DNA of 64,000 nt from TMED109 sp002684605 (GTDB taxonomy: Bacteria; Pseudomonadota; Alphaproteobacteria; TMED109), in the NCBI GenBank assembly GCA_913046335.1, contig CAJWSU010000004.1:1-64000 (forward strand). The letters run 5' to 3'. This document shows positions 35,442 through 43,299 of the stretch, piece by piece (the stretch's first letter is position 1; every line of letters starts with the position of its first letter). A program made the translations under genes and the position numbers. The notes beneath the pieces are model-generated. The model did not search any database and was not told the origin of the DNA. It saw only the letters and a program-made list of their open reading frames with translations.

Positions 35442-35816
35442 TTAATTATTTGCTAAATGTAATTTGTTTTCTAAAAAATTAATAATATCTTTTGATTCAT
35501 ATAGCCATTGAATATCATTCTTATTATTTTCTATTCTTAAGCAAGGAACTTTTAATTTTCCTCCTAAATTCTTTAAATCATTTTTATGAGCGTTATTATT
35601 TTTAGCATCTTTTAACTCAATATTAAGAGAATATTTTCTTATCTTCCTCCTAACTTTTACACAAAAAGGACAAGCTTTATATTGGTATAGGCTCATATTT
35701 TTTGTTATTATATTAATTTCTTCTTGTGTCTTATCATCTCTATTCATAGGTTTTGGCCTAGTGAGAAAGTCTACAGATAAAATAATTATTCCTAATGCCC
35801 ATCTTATTAAAGTCAT
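35442..35816 (-). CDS. Membrane-anchored glutaredoxin-like protein
   Basis: One N-terminal hydrophobic segment (about 3-18) is followed by a glutaredoxin/GST N-terminal thioredoxin fold: LYQYKACPFCVKVRRKI with Cys49 and Cys52, cis-proline region KVPCLRI, and ESKDIINFLENKL. Very similar ~120-aa glutaredoxins are common in gammaproteobacteria, so transfer is possible, but that comes from memory. It sits 12 bases upstream of the epoxide hydrolase gene and may be co-transcribed with it. Confidence 0.82.
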   Translation of the reverse strand: MTLIRWALGIIILSVDFLTRPKPMNRDDKTQEEINIITKNMSLYQYKACPFCVKVRRKIRKYSLNIELKDAKNNNAHKNDLKNLGGKLKVPCLRIENNKNDIQWLYESKDIINFLENKLHLANN

Positions 35817-35848
35817 TGTTAATTCCTTACAAATTTTATAATTAAGTA

Positions 35849-36220
35849 TTAAGTTAGAATCTTTTTTAAATCAGGTTTAAAATATTTAGGACCTTTCATT
35901 ACTTTTCCAACTTCGTTATATATAGGTCTTCCATTTTCATCTAATTTACTCATATTAGAATCTTGAACTTCACTAAAACAGTTATCAAGATTAATACCAA
36001 AGGCATGACCAGCACCATAAGTAACATATAGGATATCGGTTAACGCATCTGCTATTTCAATAATATCTTTTTGATCAATAGCTTCTCTTAATTCATCTAG
36101 TTCTTCTTTAATTAAATCATATCTAAGTTCGGTAGTTTGCGTATCAGGGAATTCTGTTTTTTCTTTAACTTCCTGTCCAAAGGTTTCCATAAAAACTTTT
36201 ACTTTTTGAAAATTACTCAT
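35849..36220 (-). CDS. MazG-like nucleotide pyrophosphohydrolase
   Basis: The all-alpha NTP pyrophosphohydrolase signature is present: EELDELREAI and EIADALTDILYVTYG supply the EExxE and ExxD metal ligands. Length 123 aa, with a C-terminal part (SNMSKLDENGRPI, GPKYFKPDL) seen in phosphoribosyl-ATP pyrophosphohydrolase-like proteins of bacteria and phages. No histidine genes are near, so a housekeeping nucleotide role is more likely than HisE. It lies 17 bases downstream of tRNA-Arg(CCG) on the same strand. Confidence 0.82.
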   Translation of the reverse strand: MSNFQKVKVFMETFGQEVKEKTEFPDTQTTELRYDLIKEELDELREAIDQKDIIEIADALTDILYVTYGAGHAFGINLDNCFSEVQDSNMSKLDENGRPIYNEVGKVMKGPKYFKPDLKKILT

Positions 36221-36237
36221 ATTTACTCCTAAAAAAT

Positions 36238-36314
36238 TGGTGCACCCGATGGGATTTGAACCTACAACCTTTGCCTTCGGAGGGCAACGCTCTATCCAGT
36301 TGAGCTACGGGTGC
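36238..36314 (-). tRNA. tRNA-Arg(CCG)
   Basis: On the - strand the 77 bases fold as a cloverleaf: acceptor GCACCCG/CGGGUGC, D stem GCUC/GAGC, anticodon stem UUGCC/GGCAA, loop CUCCGAA, T loop UUCAAAU, A73 and encoded CCA. The T stem (GUAGG/CCCAU) has one A-C mismatch and a G-U. Anticodon CCG reads CGG arginine codons. Confidence 0.94.
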
Positions 36315-36386
36315 CTTAAATTATATATTTATTATAATATATAATTTAACTTATTATGTTATTAATTTTTGATATATATAAAATGT

Positions 36387-36614
36387 ATGAATGAAATTAA
36401 TTCAAAATATTTATGGAAATGTATTCAAGAGGCTGGAGATTATTTATCTGGTCAATTGCCTTCTCATCCTAATCATCCAAAAGGAAGAAACCCTTATGCA
36501 CACGTAGCATTATGTATCAAAAATAAATTTAACATGACTTACAAAGACATTGAGGATGATTCATTGAATGAAGTATTGGCTTACATAGAGTTTTTAAAAA
36601 ATAACCCCCAATAA
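36387..36614 (+). CDS. Conserved hypothetical protein, alphaproteobacterial type
   Basis: From ATG 36387 the frame encodes 75 residues beginning MNEINSKYLW, with the block LPSHPNHPKGRNPYAHVALCI and then YKDIEDDSLNEVLAYIEFL. I associate this short HPxHPxGRNPYAHV pattern with an uncharacterised family seen in alphaproteobacteria, but know no function. The small, soluble, helix-ending form and the proline/histidine-rich middle are its only visible traits. It is divergent from tRNA-Arg(CCG) and ends 8 bases before the convergent exonuclease gene. Confidence 0.7.
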   Translation: MNEINSKYLWKCIQEAGDYLSGQLPSHPNHPKGRNPYAHVALCIKNKFNMTYKDIEDDSLNEVLAYIEFLKNNPQ

Positions 36615-36622
36615 GACTATGT

Positions 36623-37537
36623 TTATTCCCATATTCTATCTGAGTATCTATTCAATGCTGTAATCTTTTTTATTGGAATATTAATTTCTCTTTTATATAT
36701 TTCTTTATTCAACCAGTTTATTTCTTCTTCATATTCCGTTGTTTCTGTCCACCACACTTTACCATTTATTTGATCAGCAGGTCTCCATCTATAACCTCTT
36801 CTTCTTAGTTTAGTTCTTTTATCATAAGGAGCATCTATGGCTTTGACTAGGTATGAAGGTTTAGCAGCATACTCTCGAAGTACAGAGAAAACAGTTGCAT
36901 CTCTTTTAGGAAGCGTTTCAGATAATAAAGCTAAGCAAGCTTCACAGTCATTAAATGCATCATGGCCAGTATAAAACCATCCATAATTCATTCCTAATAG
37001 TTCTAGCTTTGCAGAACTAAAGCCTTCTTTTAACCAATTTATAGACCTAAAAGTGCATGCCCAAGATACATTTTTAAAGCAATCCCAATGTTGTTCAACC
37101 ATAGGCCTGTCATAGGCTGCGTTGTGCGCTATGACCAGATCTGTACTATTTATAATCTCCTCAACTTCTTCGGCGTTTATAGTTTTGTTTATTACCATAT
37201 CATTAGTAATTCCAGTGATTAGAGAAGCTTCTTCTGATATAGGAACTCTAGGCTCTCTCATACCGTTAAACGCTTTATCTTTATTAATTCGTGTAATTTT
37301 TCCTGAAGATGTTTCATATTCAAAGGGCAAAAGAGCTAGCTGGATTACGTCATCATGTCCGATAGATAATCCTGTAGCCTCTACATCTAAAACAATTCCT
37401 TTTTTAACTTCTTCTCCTGAAGGATCATTATACTTTTCGGGTAAATGAAGCTTTCTAATCAATTTCCAATTAGATTCGTTGACTTCAGTTTTGATTATAT
37501 CTGAAACACTATTTTCAAAATGGTTATATTTATTCAT
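36623..37537 (-). CDS. DnaQ-like 3'-5' exonuclease
   Basis: A DEDDh exonuclease domain covers about residues 45-220. Motif I is IVLDVEATG (Asp51, Glu53), motif II is LVIAHNAAYDRPM, and motif III is HDAFNDCEACLAL. Ala stands in place of the usual first Thr of the DxETTG motif. A ~80-residue C-terminal extension (YRWRPADQINGKVWW) resembles alphaproteobacterial exonucleases that are separate from the polymerase III epsilon subunit. It may act in repair or RNA turnover. Confidence 0.83.
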   Translation of the reverse strand: MNKYNHFENSVSDIIKTEVNESNWKLIRKLHLPEKYNDPSGEEVKKGIVLDVEATGLSIGHDDVIQLALLPFEYETSSGKITRINKDKAFNGMREPRVPISEEASLITGITNDMVINKTINAEEVEEIINSTDLVIAHNAAYDRPMVEQHWDCFKNVSWACTFRSINWLKEGFSSAKLELLGMNYGWFYTGHDAFNDCEACLALLSETLPKRDATVFSVLREYAAKPSYLVKAIDAPYDKRTKLRRRGYRWRPADQINGKVWWTETTEYEEEINWLNKEIYKREINIPIKKITALNRYSDRIWE

Positions 37538-37560
37538 AAAATTGCGTCAAAGCCTTTTTA

Positions 37561-39498
37561 TTATCTCTGAGGTGACATTATATTATTTTTATAAAAATAT
37601 TTTAATTTATTTTTTAATACAGGTAAACATAAGATAAAAGATAATAGCCAAATTCCATGACTATATCTGGCTACGCCTTCATAAAATAAAAATACTAAAT
37701 GGCCAGCGATGAGAGAAACTGCTAGCAGTTTTTCAATAATATTCATTTTTTTATTAAAAATAATGAATATTAAACATAGTAAAATAACTATATACCAAGG
37801 TTCAGTATAAGATACCCAAATACTAAGGTGATGTATAACCTGGTTACAGGAATCAGATAGAGTGCTTAAGCAATTATTCCATTTTTCAGGGCCATTTCTC
37901 ATGTTATTGCCAATAGTTGCAGAATTTGTAAGAGGCACAAAAACATTTCCAAAAAAGTAATTATGATAAGTAATTAAAAGAATAGGGCTAAAACCTATAC
38001 CTAAGGCTATGACTTTTTGTATCCCTTTATTATAAATAAAATATAAAGATAAGCCAGTAAACAATACCGCCACAAAAGGTAAGAAGTTAGGTCGTAAAGA
38101 AATAGCTACCGCTAATAAAAAACCAATAATTAAGAGATCTCTATTAGTATAGATAATATTATCTCTTTTCCATAATAGAGCAAAGGCAGCAATAAGAGTT
38201 GATATTGCAATGCCTGCACCAAAACCTTCTATAGTATATTTAGCAAGATAAATTTGATAAAACCCAAAGGCCTCAAATATAGGTATAATAAAAAAACAAA
38301 TAAGCATTATAATTTGCCATTTTTTATTAAATAATTTTTTTAGTAAACTCCTTATTGTAATTGGAGTTAAAGAAATAATTAGTAGTAACCCAAAAATGCT
38401 TTCACCAAAAAAAGGCATTGTCATTCCTAATAAATATCTCATTCCTGGCATCATATAAAATATATTTTCATTTCCTCTAAGCCATCCTATAATATCATGA
38501 TGAGATAAAGATTCTACCATTTCACGCGCATAAGAATAATGTGTTAGTCCATCATTACCTCTTCCCATATAAGGGAGTCCGGAGAAACTAGAAGGATGCC
38601 CACCTCTGTAATGTTGGTCTGCCATATATAATAAAATGCTTATAACAGAAAGTGCTATTAAAGTTAGGTCTTCTCTATTTAGCTTCGTAAGTAATAATAA
38701 TATAATAATGGCATTTAAAATTGATAAAATGTAGATTAATGTTTGTCTGTAGTTTTTAGTAGTAATGCTAAGTGGAATGTTTTTATTAAAATCAAAAGCA
38801 TAAATTTTCAAGTATTTATCTTTTCCCCATTGTTCTTTATCTAATGTCATACATTTCTTATTTTGAGTAAAATATTCTTGCCAACGTTCATTATCTTCAA
38901 TGTATAATTTCCCAGTCCAACAAAGTTTTTCTGAAGCCATTGTATTAGGAAGAATAAATGAAAAAATTAAAGGATAATATGCACCAGAAGAACCTAGGTC
39001 ACTTCCAAAATAATTATATTTTGCATTATTTAATGTCCCAATTCGTAAAGAATACCTATCTTTAAAGTTTAAAGATTTTATTGTTCTAGACATTTGTGGG
39101 TTATCAAAAAAAGCATCTGCTGAAAATGCCCATGGGTTTTCTGTTTTTTCTGTATTGGCTGGGTAAGAATCAAAAGGTTGCTTTAAACTACCCCATTCAT
39201 TTTTTGCCATATTGGTAATATCTTCTGGTAATATATTTTTTAAATAAATATCTTCCGGAGAATAGATTTGTTCTCCCATTTCTACATTAGGGGGATAAAT
39301 TTGACTTTTTACAATGAAAAGACTGGCAAGCAAAATGCATGATATTAACCACATTATGGGTTTAGTATTAATTTTATTTAAGAATATTCCATATAGTGCG
39401 ACCAAAATGGTAACAAATGCTCCCCAATTAGCTAAAGGAAGCCCAAAACATAATATAATAAAAAGTAATAATATTATGTTTAATAAATATCTCTTCAT
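37561..39498 (-). CDS. Polytopic membrane protein, possible GT-C type glycosyltransferase
   Basis: About 12-14 hydrophobic segments surround a periplasmic region of roughly 180 residues (about 80-260). A second loop contains RGGHPSSFSGLPYMGRGNDG followed by LTHYSYAREMVESL. The overall plan resembles GT-C polyprenyl-phosphate-sugar glycosyltransferases, but no defining motif is certain. I start it at ATG 39498, one base after the epimerase stop, instead of 12 codons upstream inside that gene; product 645 aa. It is the last gene of a tightly packed envelope operon. Confidence 0.6.
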   Translation of the reverse strand: MKRYLLNIILLLFIILCFGLPLANWGAFVTILVALYGIFLNKINTKPIMWLISCILLASLFIVKSQIYPPNVEMGEQIYSPEDIYLKNILPEDITNMAKNEWGSLKQPFDSYPANTEKTENPWAFSADAFFDNPQMSRTIKSLNFKDRYSLRIGTLNNAKYNYFGSDLGSSGAYYPLIFSFILPNTMASEKLCWTGKLYIEDNERWQEYFTQNKKCMTLDKEQWGKDKYLKIYAFDFNKNIPLSITTKNYRQTLIYILSILNAIIILLLLTKLNREDLTLIALSVISILLYMADQHYRGGHPSSFSGLPYMGRGNDGLTHYSYAREMVESLSHHDIIGWLRGNENIFYMMPGMRYLLGMTMPFFGESIFGLLLIISLTPITIRSLLKKLFNKKWQIIMLICFFIIPIFEAFGFYQIYLAKYTIEGFGAGIAISTLIAAFALLWKRDNIIYTNRDLLIIGFLLAVAISLRPNFLPFVAVLFTGLSLYFIYNKGIQKVIALGIGFSPILLITYHNYFFGNVFVPLTNSATIGNNMRNGPEKWNNCLSTLSDSCNQVIHHLSIWVSYTEPWYIVILLCLIFIIFNKKMNIIEKLLAVSLIAGHLVFLFYEGVARYSHGIWLLSFILCLPVLKNKLKYFYKNNIMSPQR

Positions 39499-39499
39499 A

Positions 39500-40471
39500 T
39501 TATTTAATATGTTCCCAATGCTTATATGCTTCAATAATCATATCTGTATCAGACTGTTCTGGTTTCCATTTAATTTTAGAATATGTATCTGAAATATCAA
39601 CGATATAATTTTTATCAGCAATTTTATATTGTTCTTTGTATAAAATAGGCATGCCCATTTTTTCCATAAATTTTAGTATTAATTTTAAAGGAATAGAAGG
39701 TAAAGGAATTAAAAAAGATTTTGAATTAACTTTTTTAATTAATAACCTTAAAAGGTTTTTTACGTCAGGACCGGGCTCTGAACCTAAATTTAATTCATAA
39801 TTAGGAAAATTATGTTTAACAGAAAGGATTGCAGCTCTAGCACAGTCTTCTACTGAAACCATTTGATAGCAATTTTTTCCACTGCCTATAAGTGGAACAG
39901 GCTTATTGGAATTTATTGCGTTAAATAATTTTTCCATTATTCCTAGCCTTCCTTTACCCATGATCAATCGTGGCCTAAGTATTGTAACAGATAAACCATT
40001 TTTTCTAGATTTAATACATAGTTTTTCTGCCTCGAGTTTGCTCTGACCATATGGACCTATTGGATTTTTATCATGACTAGGGTTTAAGGGTATAAAATTT
40101 GGAACTCCATATACCATGTCTGTAGAGAAAAATATTAAACCTTTTACCTTTGATTTTATACAATGTTTAATTATATTTTGTGTACCTATAACATTAACTT
40201 CTCTAAACCATTCCAATTGATTTCTTTTTGGAATTTTTGTGTGATATTGTCTTGCAGCTAAATGTATAATTATGTCATCTTTTAAAAATTTAGGAATAAT
40301 ATTTTTTGAAATATCACATTCGGCTAACGTCACTTTTACGTTAATACCTTTAAGAGTATCTTTTAAATCTGCAATAATAATATTAGATTTAGATATTTTC
40401 ATGCTGATTAACTTCTCAGCAATTTGAAGGCCTGTTAAACCTGCTCCTCCAACTAAAATCCATCGAGACAT
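39500..40471 (-). CDS. NAD-dependent epimerase/dehydratase (extended SDR)
   Basis: An extended short-chain dehydrogenase of 323 aa: WILVGGAGLTGLQIAEKL (NAD motif), IIHLAARQYHT, FFSTDMVYG and the catalytic YGQSKLEAEK, with LRPRLIMGKGRLG. This is the nucleotide-sugar epimerase/dehydratase type. The start is ATG 40471, 2 bases after the preceding stop; a longer upstream frame overlaps that gene and is rejected. With the small flippase-like gene upstream and the polytopic protein downstream it suggests surface-sugar synthesis. Confidence 0.83.
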   Translation of the reverse strand: MSRWILVGGAGLTGLQIAEKLISMKISKSNIIIADLKDTLKGINVKVTLAECDISKNIIPKFLKDDIIIHLAARQYHTKIPKRNQLEWFREVNVIGTQNIIKHCIKSKVKGLIFFSTDMVYGVPNFIPLNPSHDKNPIGPYGQSKLEAEKLCIKSRKNGLSVTILRPRLIMGKGRLGIMEKLFNAINSNKPVPLIGSGKNCYQMVSVEDCARAAILSVKHNFPNYELNLGSEPGPDVKNLLRLLIKKVNSKSFLIPLPSIPLKLILKFMEKMGMPILYKEQYKIADKNYIVDISDTYSKIKWKPEQSDTDMIIEAYKHWEHIK

Positions 40472-40473
40472 AA

Positions 40474-40851
40474 TTAATGAACTCTCGCAGAAAAAGCTAA
40501 AATAATTAAACCAATAGAAATGAATATAAGAGCTAAAATTCTTGTAAAACCTATATTTTCTTGAAAAACTAGCCAAGCTAAAATAGTAACAACTATATAA
40601 CCTAAAGCTTGGAAAGGATATGCTAAACTTACATCCACTTTAGATAGAACCCAAAGCCATAGTAGTATGGATACCCCATATGCAATAAAACCAGATATTA
40701 TATATGGGTTTAATGCTATAGAAATACAGGTATTAACAATATTATTTTTAAGGTCTATAGCTCCAAATTGTTTCATACCTGCTTTTAATAATATTTGAGC
40801 TAGAGCATTTAATAATACACTAGAGATTATAAATATAAAATTAGTTATCAT
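40474..40851 (-). CDS. Small EamA/SMR-type transporter, ArnE-like
   Basis: Four membrane helices in 125 aa with NALAQILLKAGMKQFG near the N terminus and PFQALGYIVVTILAWLVFQE in the third helix. This matches the half-size drug/metabolite transporter fold of SMR proteins and ArnE/ArnF flippase subunits. Genes for sugar modification around it favour a lipid-linked sugar flippase over a drug pump. It starts 2 bases after the ABC ATPase stop and ends 2 bases before the epimerase start. Confidence 0.78.
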   Translation of the reverse strand: MITNFIFIISSVLLNALAQILLKAGMKQFGAIDLKNNIVNTCISIALNPYIISGFIAYGVSILLWLWVLSKVDVSLAYPFQALGYIVVTILAWLVFQENIGFTRILALIFISIGLIILAFSARVH

Positions 40852-40853
40852 TA

Positions 40854-41792
40854 TTATTTTTCATTTGTTAATTCTAAAAATAATTCTTCTAGGTCAGGTT
40901 CTTTTGAGTTTATAGTTTTGATTTTAGCTCCACTATTATAAATCTTTTCGATTATTGCTCCTTCATTTATTTCACTTGGCCTGAAAGATATTTTTATTGA
41001 GTTTTTACTCATTATACTCATATTTATACCTTCTAATTTTATTTTATTTGCATCATCATTTTCTAGTGAAATAATTAATTCTTTTTTATCAAGTTTATTT
41101 AACATCGCTGATGTTTGTCCTTCAGCAACAATTTGACCTTTATTTACTATCGCTAAGCTGTCACACATTGCTTCAGCTTCTTCAAGGTAATGTGTAGTTA
41201 AAATAATAGTGACGCCAGCTTCATTTAATTTTCTTACTTCTTTCCACAAAGATTGTCTAAGAGCAACATCAACGCCTGCTGTAGGTTCATCTAAAATTAA
41301 AATAGGCGGCCTATGAACCATGGCTTTTCCTATCATTAGTCTTCTTCGCATTCCTCCAGAAAGGCTTCTTGCATATGCATCTGCTTTATCTAATAATCCA
41401 ACTGTTTCTAAAATTTCTTCTACACAGTTCTCACTTTTAGGAACTCCATAATAGCCACTTTGGTATTCTAAGGTTTCTCTAGGAGTAAAAAAAGGATCTA
41501 AAATAAGTTCTTGAGGAACAACGCCAATAGCTAATTTAGCATTTCTTTCATGTATATCTATATCATTGCCCCAAACTTCAACCTTACCTTCAGTTTTTAA
41601 AACGAGTCCAGCTATAATATTTATTAAGGTAGATTTACCAGCGCCATTAGCTCCTAATAAGCCAAATATAGATTTTTTAGGAATATTTAAATTAATACCT
41701 TTAAGAGCTTCGAATGCATTTGGTTTCTTATGATTATAAATTTTTTTTAAACCAGATATTTCAATAGCAAAATTTTGATTAATATTAGTCAT
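40854..41792 (-). CDS. ABC transporter ATP-binding protein (ABC-2 type)
   Basis: The ATPase has Walker A LLGANGAGKST (about 46-54), signature LSGGMRRRL, Walker B ILILDEPTAGVD and the H-loop TTHYLEEAEAM. A C-terminal ~80-residue domain follows, typical of ABC-2 exporters of the daunorubicin/CcmA-like class. No ABC-2 permease gene lies next to it in this window, so its membrane partner must be elsewhere. It heads the four-gene - strand operon. Confidence 0.87.
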   Translation of the reverse strand: MTNINQNFAIEISGLKKIYNHKKPNAFEALKGINLNIPKKSIFGLLGANGAGKSTLINIIAGLVLKTEGKVEVWGNDIDIHERNAKLAIGVVPQELILDPFFTPRETLEYQSGYYGVPKSENCVEEILETVGLLDKADAYARSLSGGMRRRLMIGKAMVHRPPILILDEPTAGVDVALRQSLWKEVRKLNEAGVTIILTTHYLEEAEAMCDSLAIVNKGQIVAEGQTSAMLNKLDKKELIISLENDDANKIKLEGINMSIMSKNSIKISFRPSEINEGAIIEKIYNSGAKIKTINSKEPDLEELFLELTNEK

Positions 41793-41892
41793 ATATTTTA
41801 TTCTTTAATAGTTTATAATGAATTGATATAAGTGTCGGTAGCATTTTCATAAGTTAAATTCAATATATAATAAGTAGAAGGTTTTTATTATT

Positions 41893-42063
41893 ATGTCCTC
41901 AAATACAAAAAAGAATAAAGAAAAATTAATTAAGATTGAAAAAGTATTTTGTGCGGGAGGTGAAGATGGGGATGGTCACCCTAAAGTATACTTAAGTATA
42001 GGTGAAAAAGACAAATCAATTAGCTGTCCTTATTGCGGAAATATATTTACTAGATCTTCTTAG
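41893..42063 (+). CDS. Zinc-finger protein of the CHCC/NDUFS6 type
   Basis: ATG 41893 to TAG 42061 encodes 56 residues. VFCAGGEDGDGHPKVYLSI followed by SISCPYCGNIFT gives the C-x(n)-H-x(n)-C-x2-C zinc site of the zf-CHCC family (NDUFS6 subunit of mitochondrial complex I and alphaproteobacterial homologues). A lysine-rich head precedes it. The last 14 bases overlap the convergent MFS gene. The family signature makes this a secure small gene. Confidence 0.88.
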   Translation: MSSNTKKNKEKLIKIEKVFCAGGEDGDGHPKVYLSIGEKDKSISCPYCGNIFTRSS

Positions 42064-43192
42064 TTTTTATAAAAAATAAAGATATTATTACTCCAATTAA
42101 AGCAATTAAAGAAGAGAAGAAAAAAGACTTTTCATAATATAAGTTATAAATATCTCCAGAAACAGCAATGGATATTGCTAAACAAGCTCCCATAGATATC
42201 GCAGAATATAATGCTTGGCTCTTAGCTTGGGCTCTAGCAGGCATAACCTCAGATATAAAATATATTGCAGCTAGATGAGTAAGTCCAAATGTAAAAGCAT
42301 GAAGAATTTGTATTATTGCAAGAAAAAAAATATTATCTGCATACACCATCAAAGCCCACCTAATGCTTGCTATAATTCCTGCCAAAATTAGAAAATTTTT
42401 TGATGAGGTATAATTTTTAAACTTATAAAAATAAGCTAAAAGAATAATTTCAAAAACAACTCCTTCAGCCCATAATGAGCCAATTATAGTTTCGGATAAG
42501 CCAATACTTTTCCAATAGATTGTTGAAAAACCGTAATATAATCCGTGACTACTTTGTATTGCTCCACAAGCTAGTAAAAAGGGAAAAAAATTTCTATTAC
42601 TTAATAAGGAATACGAAGTTATTTTATGTCTTGCTGGTAAAGATTTAATTGTTGGCATAATGCATATTGAAACAAAGACTAGTAATGCTCCAAAAGACAA
42701 TAATATAGGTACATATTTTAATCCATTCGCTTCAATAATTAATCCCCCAAAAAAAGCTGCTACAATGAAAGCAACCGAGCCCCATAATCTAGTTTTGCCA
42801 TAATCAAATTTATATTTTTTAAGTGCAGTAGTCGTTACACTCTCTGTTAAGGGCATTAAAGGGGCAAATAATGCCCAGCTAAAGACAGAAATAATTGCTA
42901 TAGAATAGATGGAATTAAAAAAGTTTAAGGATAATAATATTAAAAAGGCCAAAAATGATAGATAAAGCATAGGTATTTTTCTATTGCCATATTTATCTCC
43001 TAAACCAGCAAAAAAAGGGTTAGCAACAAGTTTAGTTAAAACAGCAGAAGATAATATAAATGCAATATAGCGCTCTTCAAAACCTTTTGATGATAGCCAA
43101 AGAGGAAAAAAAGGAGCATTAATTCCAATCACAACGAATATAGAAAAATATACTAGAGAAAACTTTGATGAAATTTTATTATTAAATAACAT
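42050..43192 (-). CDS. MFS transporter (phenylpropionate/LacY-like type)
   Basis: A 12-helix major facilitator of 380 aa. The N terminus (FFPLWLSSKGF) and the A-motif-like FFAGLGDKYGNRK place it in the MFS_1-like/HcaT group. KFDYGKTRLWGSVAFIVA is a further marker of that group. The substrate is unknown. It is convergent with the zinc-finger gene and divergent from polA, with about 107 bases between them. Confidence 0.82.
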   Translation of the reverse strand: MLFNNKISSKFSLVYFSIFVVIGINAPFFPLWLSSKGFEERYIAFILSSAVLTKLVANPFFAGLGDKYGNRKIPMLYLSFLAFLILLSLNFFNSIYSIAIISVFSWALFAPLMPLTESVTTTALKKYKFDYGKTRLWGSVAFIVAAFFGGLIIEANGLKYVPILLSFGALLVFVSICIMPTIKSLPARHKITSYSLLSNRNFFPFLLACGAIQSSHGLYYGFSTIYWKSIGLSETIIGSLWAEGVVFEIILLAYFYKFKNYTSSKNFLILAGIIASIRWALMVYADNIFFLAIIQILHAFTFGLTHLAAIYFISEVMPARAQAKSQALYSAISMGACLAISIAVSGDIYNLYYEKSFFFSSLIALIGVIISLFFIKTKKI

Positions 43193-43299
43193 TCTTTGCT
43201 GTTAACAATATTTAGTTTTGTTTAGCAAGTTAATTTTAATAAAGAAGTATAGAATATTATATAATTTGGTGATATTAAAATATAATAGGATAATACTTT

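Noticed and set aside
43237..43265. polA promoter with TATAAT at 43260-43265
   Set aside because: The -10 is good but no acceptable -35 lies at the right distance, and such hexamers are common at this base composition.
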